A stretch of 53,169 bases of DNA from an uncultured Actinomycetes bacterium (GCA_903884065.1 CAISDL010000165.1:1-53169), one strand, 5' to 3'. Counted from the first letter of the stretch, positions 16,299 to 27,352 are shown. Notes: generated from the sequence alone by a model not told the origin. A program made the numbers and translations.

Positions 16299-17492
16299 AT
16301 GACCACCACTGCTGCGCCGCCCAAGAAAGACACCTACGCGCCCCTCGAGCTGTTCGACATCGACCGGCTGCTCGACTCCGACGAGCGTGACATCGCCGCC
16401 ACCGTGCGCCGCTTCGTCGACACCCGGCTGCGCCCGCACGTCGCCGACTGGTTCGAATCCTCCACCTTGCCAAAGGAACTCGCCAAGGAGTTCGGCGCTC
16501 TCGGTGTGATGGGGATGCACCTGGAGGGTTACGGCTGCGCGGGCACCAACGCCGTCAGCTATGGGCTGGCCTGTCTGGAACTGGAGGCCGGCGACAGCGG
16601 GTTCCGCAGCTTCGTCTCCGTCCAGGGCTCGCTGTCGATGTTCTCCATCTACCGCTACGGCTCGGAGGAGCAGAAGCAGGAATGGCTACCGCGGCTGGCG
16701 GCCGGCGAGGCGATCGGCTGCTTCGGACTGACCGAGGCCGATTTCGGTTCCAACCCGTCGGGGATGCGCACCCGCGCCCGCCGCGACGGCAGCGACTGGG
16801 TGATCAACGGCACCAAGATGTGGATCACCAACGGCAACCTGGCCGACGTCGCCACCGTCTGGGCCCAGACCGACGACGGCATCCGCGGCTTCCTGGTGCC
16901 CACCGACACCCCGGGATTCTCCGCCAACGTCATCCACAAGAAACTCTCGCTGCGGGCGTCGGTCACCTCCGAACTCGTGCTCGACAACGTGCGCCTGCCG
17001 GCCGGCGCGCAACTACCGGGGGCGCGCGGCCTGGGCGCCCCGCTGTCGTGTCTGAACGAGGCGCGGTTCGGGATCGTGTTCGGCGCGATGGGCGCCGCCC
17101 GCGACGCCCTGGAGACCACCATCGCCTACACCCAGAACCGCGACGTCTTCGACCGGCCGCTGTCCAGCTTCCAGTTGACCCAGGAGAAGCTGGCGAACAT
17201 GACCCTGGAGTTGGGCAAGGGCGTTCTGCTGGCCATCCACCTCGGCCGGATCAAGGACTCCGACGGCGTCGTACCCGAACAGGTGAGCCTGGGCAAGCTC
17301 AACAACGTGCGCGAGGCGATCGCCATCGCCCGGGAATGCCGCACACTGCTGGGCGGCAGCGGGATCACCCTGGAGTACTCGCCGTTGCGGCACGCCAACA
17401 ACCTGGAGTCGGTGCTCACCTACGAGGGCACCTCGGAGATGCACATGCTCTCGATCGGGCGGGCGCTCACCGGGCACGCAGCCTTCCGCTGA
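16299..17492 (+). CDS. fadE7: Acyl-CoA dehydrogenase, glutaryl-CoA-dehydrogenase-like (FadE7-like)
   Basis: A 397-residue single-domain flavoenzyme. GCFGLTEADFGSNPSGM and the INGTKMWITNG segment are conserved FAD and substrate loops, and TYEGTSEMHML holds the catalytic Glu. The sequence style (FRSFVSVQGSLSMFSIYRYGSEEQK, RDVFDRPLSSFQLTQ) is that of glutaryl-CoA dehydrogenases. Those oxidise and decarboxylate glutaryl-CoA to crotonyl-CoA in lysine or tryptophan breakdown; non-decarboxylating relatives exist. It resembles Mtb FadE7 (Rv0400c), but at a different locus. The aldehyde dehydrogenase begins one base after its stop, so a short dicarboxylate or semialdehyde catabolic operon is plausible. 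Confidence 0.8.
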   Translation: MTTTAAPPKKDTYAPLELFDIDRLLDSDERDIAATVRRFVDTRLRPHVADWFESSTLPKELAKEFGALGVMGMHLEGYGCAGTNAVSYGLACLELEAGDSGFRSFVSVQGSLSMFSIYRYGSEEQKQEWLPRLAAGEAIGCFGLTEADFGSNPSGMRTRARRDGSDWVINGTKMWITNGNLADVATVWAQTDDGIRGFLVPTDTPGFSANVIHKKLSLRASVTSELVLDNVRLPAGAQLPGARGLGAPLSCLNEARFGIVFGAMGAARDALETTIAYTQNRDVFDRPLSSFQLTQEKLANMTLELGKGVLLAIHLGRIKDSDGVVPEQVSLGKLNNVREAIAIARECRTLLGGSGITLEYSPLRHANNLESVLTYEGTSEMHMLSIGRALTGHAAFR

Positions 17493-17493
17493 T

Positions 17494-18960
17494 ATGACAT
17501 CCCATCCCGCCGCGTTGCGCCAGTTCGTCGGCGGCCAGTGGCACGACGGCGGCGGCGACTCCGTCACGAGCCGCAACCCTGCTCGGCCCGATGTCGTTGT
17601 CGCCGAGGGTCGTTCGGCAACCGTCGACCAGGTGGGCGATGCCGTCTCGGCCGCTCGCGCAGCCCTGGCCGGGTGGGCGGCCACTCCGATGCACCAGCGC
17701 GGGGCGGTCCTTGCCGCCGCGGCCGACCTGGCGGACCGAAACGCCGAGGCCTGGGGCCTCGAGCTGACGACCGAGGAGGGCAAGACCCTCGCGGAGGGTG
17801 TCGGCGAGGTGCGCCGTGCGGCACAGATCCTGCGCTATTACGCCGCCGAGGGCGACCGGCCGGCCGGCGAGATCTTCTCTTCGCCGCGTGACGGCGAGCA
17901 GATTCTGGTCACCCGCAAGCCGGTCGGCGTCGTGGGTGTGATCACCCCGTTCAACTTCCCCATCGCCATCCCGGCGTGGAAGATCGCGCCCGCACTGGTG
18001 TACGGCAACGCCGTGGTGTGGAAGCCGGCGAGCACCGTCCCGCTGTTGGCGATGCGCCTGGCGGAGGCGTTGGCGGCCGCCGGGTTGCCGGCCGGGGTGT
18101 GCAACCTCGTGATCGGCCCGTCGGCGGTCGGTGACGCGCTGATCAACAACCCCGGCATCGATGCCATCACCTTCACCGGCTCGACCGGCGTGGGCCGGCG
18201 GATCGCCTCCGCCGCTGCCGCCCGCGGCGTCCCGGTCCAGGCCGAGATGGGCGGCAAGAACGCCGCCGTCGTCCTCGACGACGCCGACTTCGACCTCGCC
18301 GTCGAGCAGGTGATGCTGGGAGCGTTCCGGTCCACCGGCCAGAAGTGCACGGCGACGTCACGATTGGTGCTGACCGAGGGAATCGCGGATCGCTTCCTGG
18401 AGGCGCTCATCGACCGGGCCAACGCGCTGGTGATCGGCGACCCGGCCCAGGCGCCGACCCAGATGGGTCCGGTCATCAGCACGCCGGCGCAGGCCGACAT
18501 CATCGGCGGAATCAATACCGCCCGACAGCAGGGTTCCACGGTGCTGTCCGGCGGCGGCGCCTACAGCGACGGACCCCTGGCAGACGGGCACTTCGTGTCG
18601 CCGACCATCGTCGAACTCACCGGTCCCACCGACATCTGGAACCAGGAACTGTTCGGCCCGGTGCTGTCGGTGCGCCGCGCCGGTGACGTCGAGGAGGCCT
18701 TCGCACTCGCCAACGAGGGCGAGTTGGGCCTGTCAGCGGCGGTGTTCACCCAGGACCTGACCAGGACACTGCAGGCCGTCGACCACATCGATGTGGGTGT
18801 GCTGCACATCAATTCCGAGTCCGCCGGCGCCGATCCGCACGTTCCGTTCGGGGGCGCCAAGAAGAGCGGACTGGGGCCCAAGGAGCAGGGCGGGGCGGCA
18901 CGGGAGTTCTTCACCCACACCACCACGGTGTACGTGCGCGGCGGTGCGCCCCGCTCATGA
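17494..18960 (+). CDS. NAD(P)-dependent aldehyde dehydrogenase
   Basis: A 488-residue ALDH-superfamily enzyme that oxidises an aldehyde to its acid. PFNFP contains the oxyanion Asn154, QAEMGGKNA the general base Glu251, and STGQKCTATSR the nucleophile Cys285. The sequence around the active site resembles 2-oxoglutarate-semialdehyde and succinate-semialdehyde dehydrogenases. It sits one base after the FadE7-like gene and its stop overlaps the glutaredoxin start, so all three are probably cotranscribed. A glutarate- or succinate-semialdehyde substrate would fit the glutaryl-CoA dehydrogenase neighbour, but that is inference. Confidence 0.88.
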   Translation: MTSHPAALRQFVGGQWHDGGGDSVTSRNPARPDVVVAEGRSATVDQVGDAVSAARAALAGWAATPMHQRGAVLAAAADLADRNAEAWGLELTTEEGKTLAEGVGEVRRAAQILRYYAAEGDRPAGEIFSSPRDGEQILVTRKPVGVVGVITPFNFPIAIPAWKIAPALVYGNAVVWKPASTVPLLAMRLAEALAAAGLPAGVCNLVIGPSAVGDALINNPGIDAITFTGSTGVGRRIASAAAARGVPVQAEMGGKNAAVVLDDADFDLAVEQVMLGAFRSTGQKCTATSRLVLTEGIADRFLEALIDRANALVIGDPAQAPTQMGPVISTPAQADIIGGINTARQQGSTVLSGGGAYSDGPLADGHFVSPTIVELTGPTDIWNQELFGPVLSVRRAGDVEEAFALANEGELGLSAAVFTQDLTRTLQAVDHIDVGVLHINSESAGADPHVPFGGAKKSGLGPKEQGGAAREFFTHTTTVYVRGGAPRS

Positions 18961-19268
18961 CCGTGCAGTTCTACTGGCGCCCCGGCTGCCCGTTCTGCAT
19001 GACACTGCGCCGCGGACTGCGCCGCCGCGGGATCCCCGTCGAACCGGTCAACATCTGGGAGAACCCCGATGCCGCGGCGCGCGTCCGCAGTGTTGCCGAC
19101 GGCAACGAAACCGTGCCGACCGTCTTCATCGGCGATGAGGCACTGGTGAATCCCACTGTCGCGCAGGTGGAATCGCTGCTACTGCGGGCTGCACCGCACC
19201 TGGCGGCACAGCTGGACACGGCCCGCGGGCGCCGGGCGTGGTGGAAGCGGCCGTCGGCTACTTCTTGA
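18957..19268 (+). CDS. Glutaredoxin/mycoredoxin-like protein
   Basis: A 103-residue thioredoxin-fold protein. RPGCPFC carries the redox pair Cys11 and Cys14 near the first helix, and ETVPTVFIGD holds the cis-proline. Actinobacteria use mycothiol rather than glutathione, so this is probably a mycoredoxin-type enzyme; the CPFC active site differs from the CGYC I recall for Mrx1. The ATG overlaps the aldehyde dehydrogenase stop (ATGA). The 3' end overlaps the convergent peroxiredoxin by 11 bases. It could reduce the catalytic Cys of the adjacent dehydrogenase or peroxiredoxin. Confidence 0.82.
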   Translation: MTVQFYWRPGCPFCMTLRRGLRRRGIPVEPVNIWENPDAAARVRSVADGNETVPTVFIGDEALVNPTVAQVESLLLRAAPHLAAQLDTARGRRAWWKRPSATS

Positions 19269-19974
19269 CCCGGATGGCGGCCTCGACTTCATCGGCCGGG
19301 ATCTCCTTGGTGCAGAAGAACCAGTCCTCACACTCGACGCCGTCGGCCCGCCCCTGCATCCGATCGTTGGCGACGCCGCACGACCCGGCCGGCGGGACGA
19401 TCACCCGGTCGCCCGGTCGCCAGTCCGCGGGAGTGGCGACCTCGAAATGGTCGGCGGTCTGCAGTGCCTTGACCACCCGCAGCAACTCGTCGAAGTTACG
19501 GCCGAGGCTCAGCGGGTAGTAGATGATCGTGCGGATGACGCACTTGGGGTCGATGACGAACACCGCACGCACGGCCTTGGTGGAGTCCTCGCCCGGCATG
19601 ATCATCCCGTAGCGCTTGGCGACCTCCATGGTGATGTCGTCGATCAGCGGGAAGGTCACCTCGACGTCGGACATGCCGCGATAGGTGATCTTGTCCTTGA
19701 TGGTCCGCAGCCACGCGATATGGCTGTAGAGGCCGTCGACGGACAGGCCCACGAGTTGGGTGTTGTAGTCCGCGAACTGCTGCTGCATCGTGGCGAACGT
19801 CATGAATTCGCTCGTGCACACCGGGGTGAAGTCGGCGGGGTGAGAGAAGAAGATGACCCATTTACCGGCGTAGTCGCCGGGGAAGTTGATGGCGCCCTGG
19901 GTGGAGTTGGCGGTGAACGACGGAGCGGGATCACCGATCCTCGGCATGCTGGTCACGGGTGCGGTCTCTGACAC
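19258..19974 (-). CDS. Peroxiredoxin, Prx6/1-Cys-like family
   Basis: A 238-residue thiol peroxidase that reduces hydrogen peroxide or alkyl hydroperoxides. HPADFTPVCTSE has the P-x3-T-x2-C signature: Pro46, Thr50 and peroxidatic Cys53. The long C-terminal half, with DWRPGDRVIVPP, is typical of Prx6-class enzymes. Two additional cysteines in VECEDWFFC near the C-terminus could act as resolving residues, as in archaeal Prx6 members. The GTG start at 19974 is supported by AGGAGG eight bases upstream. It converges on and overlaps the glutaredoxin gene. Confidence 0.88.
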   Translation of the reverse strand: MSETAPVTSMPRIGDPAPSFTANSTQGAINFPGDYAGKWVIFFSHPADFTPVCTSEFMTFATMQQQFADYNTQLVGLSVDGLYSHIAWLRTIKDKITYRGMSDVEVTFPLIDDITMEVAKRYGMIMPGEDSTKAVRAVFVIDPKCVIRTIIYYPLSLGRNFDELLRVVKALQTADHFEVATPADWRPGDRVIVPPAGSCGVANDRMQGRADGVECEDWFFCTKEIPADEVEAAIRVKK

Positions 19975-20017
19975 GGACGAATCCTCCTGTTCGGGTGTTA
20001 CCGGACAATCCTAGGCG

Positions 20018-21493
20018 TCAGTGCACACCCTCCATCAGGCGGCTGATCCGCGGTGCCAACACCCACACCACCAGGCCGACCACGACGGCCGCGGTACCGA
20101 TGATGCCGAAGTAGGCGGCTTCGTGGGCGGCGTCGTAATACTTCGCCAGCACGCCGGACATCGCGGTGCCCAGCCCGACGGAGAAGAAGTACAACGCCAT
20201 CATCTGCGCCCGGAAAGCGTTGGGCGCCAACTGGGTGGTCACCGACAGCCCGATGGGCGACAGCAGGAGTTCGGACACCGCGAAAGCCGCCATGATGACG
20301 ACCACGACCAGAACCGGCACCGAGCGTCCGGACGTCCCGGCCATCGACAGGAACAGAAGGAACGCCAGGCCCATCCCGATCACCCCGTAGGCGAACTTGC
20401 GCGGTGTGGTCGGCGCGCGGCGGCCCAGTTTGGTCCACATCGCCGCGAACAGCGGCGACAGCAGGATGATCCACACCGGCTCGATCGAACCGATCCAACT
20501 CGACGGGGCGGTCCAGCCGAAGATCGACCAGTTGATCCGCTCGTCGGAGTACACCGCCAGCACCGTGAAGATCTGCTGGAACAACGACCAGAACACCGCG
20601 TTCGCGATGAACAGCGGGATGAAGGCGCGCACCCGGGTGCGTTCCAGCGGGCTGACCCGGTCGCTGGTCAGCATCACCGTGAAGTAGGAGACAGCGGCGA
20701 TGACGATCAGCGCCGTGGTGACCTGGGACAGGTTGGCCAATCTCACCACGCCGGTGGCGAATCCGAGTCCGATGGCAGCCACCACCACACCGGCGACCGC
20801 TGCGGCCCGCCAGAAAGCCGGGCGGGTCAACGGATGCGGGACCGTCCGGCCGTGCTCGCCGAGATTGCGTCGAAAGATCACGTACTGCGTCAGACCCAGC
20901 GCCATGCCGATCGCGGCCGCACCGAATCCGTAGTGGAATCCCAGCTTGGTCTGCAGCAGGCCGGTGATCAGCGGTCCGGCGAAGGCGCCCAGATTGATGC
21001 CGAGATAGAACAAGGTGAAACCGCCGTCGCGGCGCGGATCACCGTCGTCATAGAGGGTGCCGAGCAACGACGAGGCGTTGGCCTTGAGCGCACCCGCGCC
21101 CAGGGCGATGAGCACCAGGCCGACCGCCACGCCGGACAGCCCCGGCAGTAACGCGAGCGAGATGTGGCCGCACATCACCACGACGCCGCCGTAGAACACG
21201 GTGCGTTCCATACCGAGCACCCGGTCGGCGATCCATCCGCCGAGCACCGTGGACAGATAGACGAAGCCGCCGTAGGCGCCGACGATCCCCGTCGCGGTGG
21301 CCTTCGGCAGACCGAGGCCGCCGTCGGTCACCGAGTAGTAGAGGTAGTAGCCGAGGATGGTGAGCATCCCGTAGAACGAGAACCGTTCCCAGAGCTCCAC
21401 GCCGAAGAGGTTCACCAGGCCGATCGGGTGGCCGAAGCGGGTGTGGCGACCGGGTGTTCCGCGGGGCGGGGCGAGTTCCGTCACGCCGCTCAC
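20018..21493 (-). CDS. Proton-dependent oligopeptide transporter (POT family)
   Basis: A 491-residue inner-membrane carrier of di- and tripeptides, driven by protons. [13 protein letters not shown] near residue 33 is the E-x-x-E-R-F-x-x-Y motif that binds protons and substrate in POT proteins. [16 protein letters not shown] is the second family signature. About 14 hydrophobic segments are present, as in bacterial DtpT-like members. It starts with GTG at 21493, divergent from the MOSC gene with 47 bases between. Role: peptide or peptidomimetic uptake. Confidence 0.88.
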   Translation of the reverse strand: MSGVTELAPPRGTPGRHTRFGHPIGLVNLFGVELWERFSFYGMLTILGYYLYYSVTDGGLGLPKATATGIVGAYGGFVYLSTVLGGWIADRVLGMERTVFYGGVVVMCGHISLALLPGLSGVAVGLVLIALGAGALKANASSLLGTLYDDGDPRRDGGFTLFYLGINLGAFAGPLITGLLQTKLGFHYGFGAAAIGMALGLTQYVIFRRNLGEHGRTVPHPLTRPAFWRAAAVAGVVVAAIGLGFATGVVRLANLSQVTTALIVIAAVSYFTVMLTSDRVSPLERTRVRAFIPLFIANAVFWSLFQQIFTVLAVYSDERINWSIFGWTAPSSWIGSIEPVWIILLSPLFAAMWTKLGRRAPTTPRKFAYGVIGMGLAFLLFLSMAGTSGRSVPVLVVVVIMAAFAVSELLLSPIGLSVTTQLAPNAFRAQMMALYFFSVGLGTAMSGVLAKYYDAAHEAAYFGIIGTAAVVVGLVVWVLAPRISRLMEGVH

Positions 21494-21526
21494 CCTGCCA
21501 TCCGCCGTCGGGGACCGCGCCGGAAA

Positions 21527-21532
21527 TAGACT
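21527..21532 (+). promoter_or_regulatory. Candidate -10 box for the MOSC gene
   Basis: TAGACT ends eight bases before the ATG at 21541, another leaderless-type arrangement. Confidence 0.4.
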
Positions 21533-21540
21533 TCGCCCCT

Positions 21541-21975
21541 ATGAAGGTGGCTGCCATCCACATCGCCCCCGGCCGCCGACTGCCGATGCGGGCGGTCGAC
21601 GACGTCGTCGCCGAGGCCGGCAAGGGTCTGGTGGGCGATCGCTATCACGGCAGCCGCCACCGCCAGGTGACGGTTCAGTCCCAGCAGGCTCTCGACCTCG
21701 CCGCCGACGAGTTGGGCCATCCGTTCCCCTGCAGTGCCACCCGGCGCAACGTCACCGTGGACACGGGAGAGCTTCCGACCCGACCGGGCACCAGGATCCG
21801 GATCGGCGAGGTCGACATGGAAGTGGTCCGGGAGGCGGCGCCATGCCGGCTGATGGACGACGGGATCGGGCCCGGTGCGGCGGCGGCACTGCGCGGCCGG
21901 GCCGGTTCGGCGCTCCGCATCCTGACCTCGGGGACATTCCGCGTCGGCGACACGGTGGAGATCACCGCGCAGTGA
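21541..21975 (+). CDS. MOSC domain protein
   Basis: A 144-residue stand-alone MOSC domain, a beta-barrel fold that handles sulfur from cysteine or the molybdenum cofactor. [11 protein letters not shown] and a conserved Cys in APCRLMDD are the recognisable family features. Single-domain MOSC proteins such as YiiM/YuaD-type enzymes can detoxify N-hydroxylated bases using the cofactor bound at that Cys. The GTG of the LysE-type exporter overlaps its stop, so the two are coupled. Its precise role here is unknown. Confidence 0.78.
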   Translation: MKVAAIHIAPGRRLPMRAVDDVVAEAGKGLVGDRYHGSRHRQVTVQSQQALDLAADELGHPFPCSATRRNVTVDTGELPTRPGTRIRIGEVDMEVVREAAPCRLMDDGIGPGAAAALRGRAGSALRILTSGTFRVGDTVEITAQ

Positions 21976-22571
21976 CTCCGGCCTTTTTCGGCTTCGCCTC
22001 GGCGATGGGCCTGATCGCCGCGATCGGGGCCCAGAACGCCTTCGTGCTGCGCCAGGGCATCCGCAACGAGCATGTTCTCCCGGTCGTACTGCTCTGCGCC
22101 GCATCCGATCTCGTCTTGATCCTCGCGGGCATCGCCGGAGTGGGGGCACTGGTCACCGCGCACCCGACCCTCACCACCGTGGCCCGCTACGGCGGAGCCG
22201 CCTTCCTCATCGGTTACGGCCTGCTCGCCGCGCGCCGCGCGCTGAGGCCCGCCGCCCTGACACCCGCCGCCGCCGGCCCCGCCCGGCTGACGTCGGTACT
22301 GCTCACCTGCCTGGCGCTGACCTTCCTCAACCCTCATGTCTACCTCGACACCGTGCTCATCGGCACGCTCGCCAACCAGCAGGGCGACGGGCGCTGGCTG
22401 TTCGGAGCCGGCGCGGCGGCAGCCAGCGCCGTGTGGTTCTTCGGCCTCGGGTTCTCGGGACGCCGACTGGCCGTACTGTTCGCCAGACCCGCGACGTGGC
22501 GCATCCTCGACATGCTGATCTCCGCCACCATGATCACCCTGGGAATCTCGCTGCTGGTCGGCGCCCGGTGA
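21972..22571 (+). CDS. LysE/ArgO-family amino-acid exporter
   Basis: A 199-residue inner-membrane protein with about six hydrophobic segments. [13 protein letters not shown] near residue 18 is the diagnostic N-terminal motif of basic-amino-acid exporters of the LysE/ArgO type, and [12 protein letters not shown] is the second signature. It exports L-lysine or L-arginine when these accumulate. The GTG at 21972 overlaps the MOSC stop. No LysG/ArgP-type regulator is adjacent, so control is not obvious. Confidence 0.88.
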   Translation: MTPAFFGFASAMGLIAAIGAQNAFVLRQGIRNEHVLPVVLLCAASDLVLILAGIAGVGALVTAHPTLTTVARYGGAAFLIGYGLLAARRALRPAALTPAAAGPARLTSVLLTCLALTFLNPHVYLDTVLIGTLANQQGDGRWLFGAGAAAASAVWFFGLGFSGRRLAVLFARPATWRILDMLISATMITLGISLLVGAR

Positions 22572-22596
22572 CGGCCCGATCGCAGGTCGACTCCAC

Positions 22597-22602
22597 TAGG
22601 CT
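22597..22602 (+). promoter_or_regulatory. Candidate -10 box for the siderophore-binding lipoprotein
   Basis: TAGGCT ends seven bases before the GTG at 22610, placing transcription initiation at the start codon. It supports 22610 over the alternative GTG at 22568. Confidence 0.4.
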
Positions 22603-22609
22603 CGCGCGG

Positions 22610-23596
22610 GTGGGCACGCACCGGACCAGGCGTGATTTCCTCGGCATGGCCGCAGCGGCCGGAGCGGCCCTGACCACCGCCTGCTCCCGTCCCGACGCCG
22701 GCGGAGGCGCCGCACCCGGGACCGTCACGATCAAGCACGTCTTCGGCGAAACCGTCCTCTCCGCGCCGCCGACCCGCGTCGTCAGCGCGGGACTGACGGA
22801 GCAGGACGATCTGCTCGCCGTCGGAATCGTTCCGATCGCGGTGACGACGTGGTTCGGCGAGCAGCCGTTCGGAGTGTGGCCCTGGGCCCAGCCCGGACTG
22901 GGAGATGCCACACCCGCACTGCTGAACCTGGACAACGGAATTCAGCTCGACCCGATCGCCAGGCTCAAACCCGACCTGATCGTCGCGGTGAACGCGGGGC
23001 TGGACGTCGACACCTACACGAAGCTGTCGGAAATCGCGCCGACGATCGCCCAGTCCGGTGGCGATGCGTTCTTCGAACCGTGGAAGGACCAGGCGGCCGC
23101 GGTGGCGGCGGCGGTGTTCAAGAAGGATGAGATGAGCCGGTTGATCGAGGGCGTCGATGAGAAGTTCGCCGCTGTCGCACAGGCGAATCCGTCCTTCCGG
23201 GACCGCACGGCGGTGCTGTTGGACGGCCGGATCGCCGGTGACTCCGTCACCGCGACCGTCGACGGTTGGCGTACCGACTTCCTCACCGCGATGGGTTTGG
23301 CCGTCCCGGAGAGCATCAAGGCGCTGCCCGCCAACGGAGGCCTGGCGACGATCTCCCGAGCCGAGTTGTCCGCCGCGGTCGACAGCGCGGATGTGCTCAT
23401 CTGGTGCACCGACAGCGACGCCGAGCAGAGCGCCCTGCTCGGCGACCCGTCGATCGCCGGACTGCGGGCTACCGCGATGAAGCGAAGTATCTTCACGCCC
23501 GCCGAACTCGCCGCGGCGATCGCCTACGCTTCCCCACTGTCCTATCCCCTGGTGGCCGATCAACTGCCGGCACTGCTGGCGCAGGCACTGGGCTGA
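22610..23596 (+). CDS. fecB2: Periplasmic iron-siderophore-binding lipoprotein, FecB2-like
   Basis: A 328-residue class III solute-binding protein for ferric siderophores. The N-terminus reads RTRRDFLG, a twin-arginine export motif, then a hydrophobic stretch ending in TTAC with Cys25 as lipidation site; Thr at -3 is a weak lipobox. TRVVSAGLTEQDDLLAVGIVP and LKPDLIVAVNAGLDVDTYTKLSEIAPTI are typical of FecB/BtuF-like lobes. Length and gene order match Mtb FecB2 (Rv0265c, about 330 residues), linked to siderophore or heme use. An alternative GTG at 22568 overlaps the LysE stop but would put 26 residues before the twin arginines. No ABC permease or ATPase is adjacent. Confidence 0.85.
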   Translation: MGTHRTRRDFLGMAAAAGAALTTACSRPDAGGGAAPGTVTIKHVFGETVLSAPPTRVVSAGLTEQDDLLAVGIVPIAVTTWFGEQPFGVWPWAQPGLGDATPALLNLDNGIQLDPIARLKPDLIVAVNAGLDVDTYTKLSEIAPTIAQSGGDAFFEPWKDQAAAVAAAVFKKDEMSRLIEGVDEKFAAVAQANPSFRDRTAVLLDGRIAGDSVTATVDGWRTDFLTAMGLAVPESIKALPANGGLATISRAELSAAVDSADVLIWCTDSDAEQSALLGDPSIAGLRATAMKRSIFTPAELAAAIAYASPLSYPLVADQLPALLAQALG

Positions 23597-23609
23597 CGGG
23601 CATGTTTGG

Positions 23610-24293
23610 ATGAGCGCCGTGACCCATGATTCCGCCCACGCGCCGGCTTTCGCGAAGGTGGGCAGCGCGTACTACCCGATCCTGGTCTCACTCTTCACCG
23701 CGTGCGTGATCATCTCCAACGTCACCGCCACCAAGGGCGTGGCGTTCGGTTCGATCATCACCGACGGCGGGTTCATCGTGTTCCCGCTGACCTACGTCAT
23801 CGGCGACGTGCTGGCCGAGGTCTACGGCTTCCGGGCCGCCCGGCGGGCGATCATCCTCGGCTTCCTGATGAACGGCTTTGCCGCACTGGCCTTCTGGGTG
23901 ACCGTAGCGCTGCCGCCTGCCGACTTCTACCCCAACCAGGAACACTTCGCCAACGTCGTGGGCGCCTATACGCAGCTGATCGTGGCCGGCCTGGCGGGTT
24001 TCATCGTCGGGCAGACGATCAACGCGTGGACGGTGGTGAAGATCAAGGAGCGCACCGAGGAGAAGCACCTGTGGGCCCGACTCATCGGCTCCACGTTCGC
24101 CGGACAACTCGGCGACACCCTGGTTTTCTGCAGCATCGCCGCGCACGCCATCGGCATCAGCACCTTCCGGGACTTCGCCACCTACACCGCGCTGGGCTGG
24201 TTCTACAAGACCGCGGTCGAGGTCATCATGCTGCCGATCACCTACCGCGTGATCGCCTACGTCAAACGACACGAACCCACCTATCGAGCGTGA
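23610..24293 (+). CDS. Queuosine precursor transporter (YhhQ/VUT family)
   Basis: A 227-residue membrane protein with about six hydrophobic segments, of the family formerly called DUF165. [35 protein letters not shown] and [11 protein letters not shown] are strongly conserved signatures. Escherichia coli YhhQ imports preQ0/preQ1, precursors of the tRNA nucleoside queuosine. It lies between fecB2 and pxpB, genes that are adjacent in M. tuberculosis as I recall them. Its stop overlaps the pxpB GTG. No tRNA-guanine transglycosylase or QueF is in the window, so whether it feeds queuosine synthesis here is open. Confidence 0.85.
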   Translation: MSAVTHDSAHAPAFAKVGSAYYPILVSLFTACVIISNVTATKGVAFGSIITDGGFIVFPLTYVIGDVLAEVYGFRAARRAIILGFLMNGFAALAFWVTVALPPADFYPNQEHFANVVGAYTQLIVAGLAGFIVGQTINAWTVVKIKERTEEKHLWARLIGSTFAGQLGDTLVFCSIAAHAIGISTFRDFATYTALGWFYKTAVEVIMLPITYRVIAYVKRHEPTYRA

Positions 24294-24915
24294 CGACGCG
24301 GATCCTCGACTACGGCGACCGGGCACTGCTGATCGAATGCGGTTCCACCGGTGAGGTTCTCGCACTCGCCGCGGCACTGCGCGAGCAACACATCGACGCA
24401 GTCGTCGACATCGTGCCCGGCGCGCGATCCGTGCTGGTCAGCGTTGCCGAGCCACGCCACCGGATGCATACCCGCCGCCTGCTCGCGGGCATCCCGGTCC
24501 CCCGGCCCGGAGTCCCTTGCCCGGACGGGGACGGGGACGTGGTGATCGATGTCGTCTACGACGGCGCGGATCTGTCCGAGGTGTCCGATCACGTCGGCCT
24601 GGACGTCGCCGATGTCGTCGCGGCCCACACCGGCACACGCTGGCAGGTCGGGTTCGCCGGATTCGCACCGGGTTTCGCCTATCTGGTGGGCGGTGACCCA
24701 CGACTGGCCGTCCCCCGGCGGGCCGAGCCCCGGCCACGGGTTCCGGCCGGCTCGGTGGCACTCGCCGGTGAGTTCAGCGGGATCTACCCGCGCGAATCGC
24801 CGGGCGGGTGGCGACTGATCGGCCGCACCGACGCGGTGCTGTGGGATATCGGGCGTCCCCGGCCGGCGTTGCTGACACCGGGCTCGTGGGTGCGATTCCG
24901 CGACGCGGGCGCCCG

Positions 24916-24919
<4 letters not shown>
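24290..24919 (+). CDS. pxpB: 5-oxoprolinase subunit PxpB (KipI/allophanate hydrolase subunit 1-like)
   Basis: A 209-residue protein of the KipI family. [16 protein letters not shown] opens the typical N-terminal domain, and [27 protein letters not shown] is the hallmark block of the C-terminal cyclophilin-like domain. With PxpC and the LamB/YcsF-type PxpA, it forms an ATP-dependent 5-oxoprolinase that recycles pyroglutamate to glutamate. PxpA is not seen here. The GTG start overlaps the transporter stop. The counterpart of Mtb Rv0264c, with nearly identical length. Confidence 0.85.
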
Positions 24920-26401
<1,482 letters not shown>

Positions 26402-26425
26402 TCCGCGATCAGCCGCGCGGGGCGC

Positions 26426-27352
26426 TCACGTCGCGCCGGCGCGCCGGGCCCATTCCACGGTGTGGCGCAACCCCGTTTCGAACGACACGCGAGAGGTGTA
26501 GCCGAGGAGGCGTTCCGCCTTGCCGATATCGGCGCGCGAGTGCCGCACGTCGCCCTCCCGGGGCGGCCCGTAGGACGGGGCCGGCAGTGGACCCAGGATC
26601 CGGCCCAGCGTGGCCCACGCCTCATTCAGCGAGACGCTCGATCCGGTGGCGACATTGATCACCTGACCCGAGGCATCCGGGGCGACCATCGCCCGGGTCA
26701 CCGCGTCGACGACGTCGTCGATGTAGGTGAAGTCCCTGGTCTGTTCGCCGTCGCCATACATCGTCGCGGCCTGCCCCGACAGCGCCGCCCTGATGAACAG
26801 CGACAGAACTCCGGAGTAGGGCGATGAGGGATGCTGGCGCGGACCGAAGACGTTGAAGTAACGCGTCGCCACCGTCTCCAGACCGTACAACTGCGTGAAG
26901 AGTTGGCAATAGGACTCCCCGACCAGCTTCTGCAGCGCGTAGGGAGAGCACGGATCGGCGGGCATGTCCTCGACTTTGGGCAGCTCCGGCGAATTGCCGT
27001 AGACCGCCGACGAGGCGGCGAACACGACCCGGCGAACGCCGGCGTCCCGCGCCGCCATCAGGACGTTGAACGTCGCGTTGATGTTGGCGTCGTGCGAGAT
27101 CCGAGGCTCGGAGATCGACAACGGCACCGAGGCCACAGCGGCCTGGTGAAGGACGACCTCGCAACCGGCCGCCGCGGCGGCGGCCGTCGCCGGATCCGTC
27201 AGGTCGCCCTCGATGAACTCCGCTCCGGCCGGAACGTTCGCGCGCAGACCGGTGCTGAGGTTGTCCACCACCCGGACGTCGTGTCCACTGTCAAGCAGTG
27301 CGACGGCCAGATGCGACCCGATGAAACCAGCTCCACCGGTCACCAAAATCAT
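26426..27352 (-). CDS. NAD-dependent nucleotide-sugar epimerase/dehydratase (GalE-like)
   Basis: A 308-residue extended short-chain dehydrogenase. MILVTGGAGFIGSHL holds the N-terminal NAD motif, ASSAVYG the catalytic Ser and YALQK the Tyr/Lys pair. ATRYFNVFGPRQHPSSPYSGVLSLF is the sugar-binding signature found in GalE/WbpP-type C4-epimerases. It probably interconverts UDP-glucose/galactose or the N-acetyl forms for cell-wall arabinogalactan or glycolipid supply. The frame stays open upstream to 27601, but homology starts at the ATG at 27352, since the NAD motif must be N-terminal. It stands alone, convergent with aac and divergent from the next gene. Confidence 0.85.
   Translation of the reverse strand: MILVTGGAGFIGSHLAVALLDSGHDVRVVDNLSTGLRANVPAGAEFIEGDLTDPATAAAAAAGCEVVLHQAAVASVPLSISEPRISHDANINATFNVLMAARDAGVRRVVFAASSAVYGNSPELPKVEDMPADPCSPYALQKLVGESYCQLFTQLYGLETVATRYFNVFGPRQHPSSPYSGVLSLFIRAALSGQAATMYGDGEQTRDFTYIDDVVDAVTRAMVAPDASGQVINVATGSSVSLNEAWATLGRILGPLPAPSYGPPREGDVRHSRADIGKAERLLGYTSRVSFETGLRHTVEWARRAGAT

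Noticed and set aside
22568..22609. GTG at 22568 as start of the FecB2-like lipoprotein
   Set aside because: It overlaps the upstream stop, which is attractive, but it would leave a long hydrophilic region before the twin arginines, while 22610 has a well-placed -10 box and the expected protein length.
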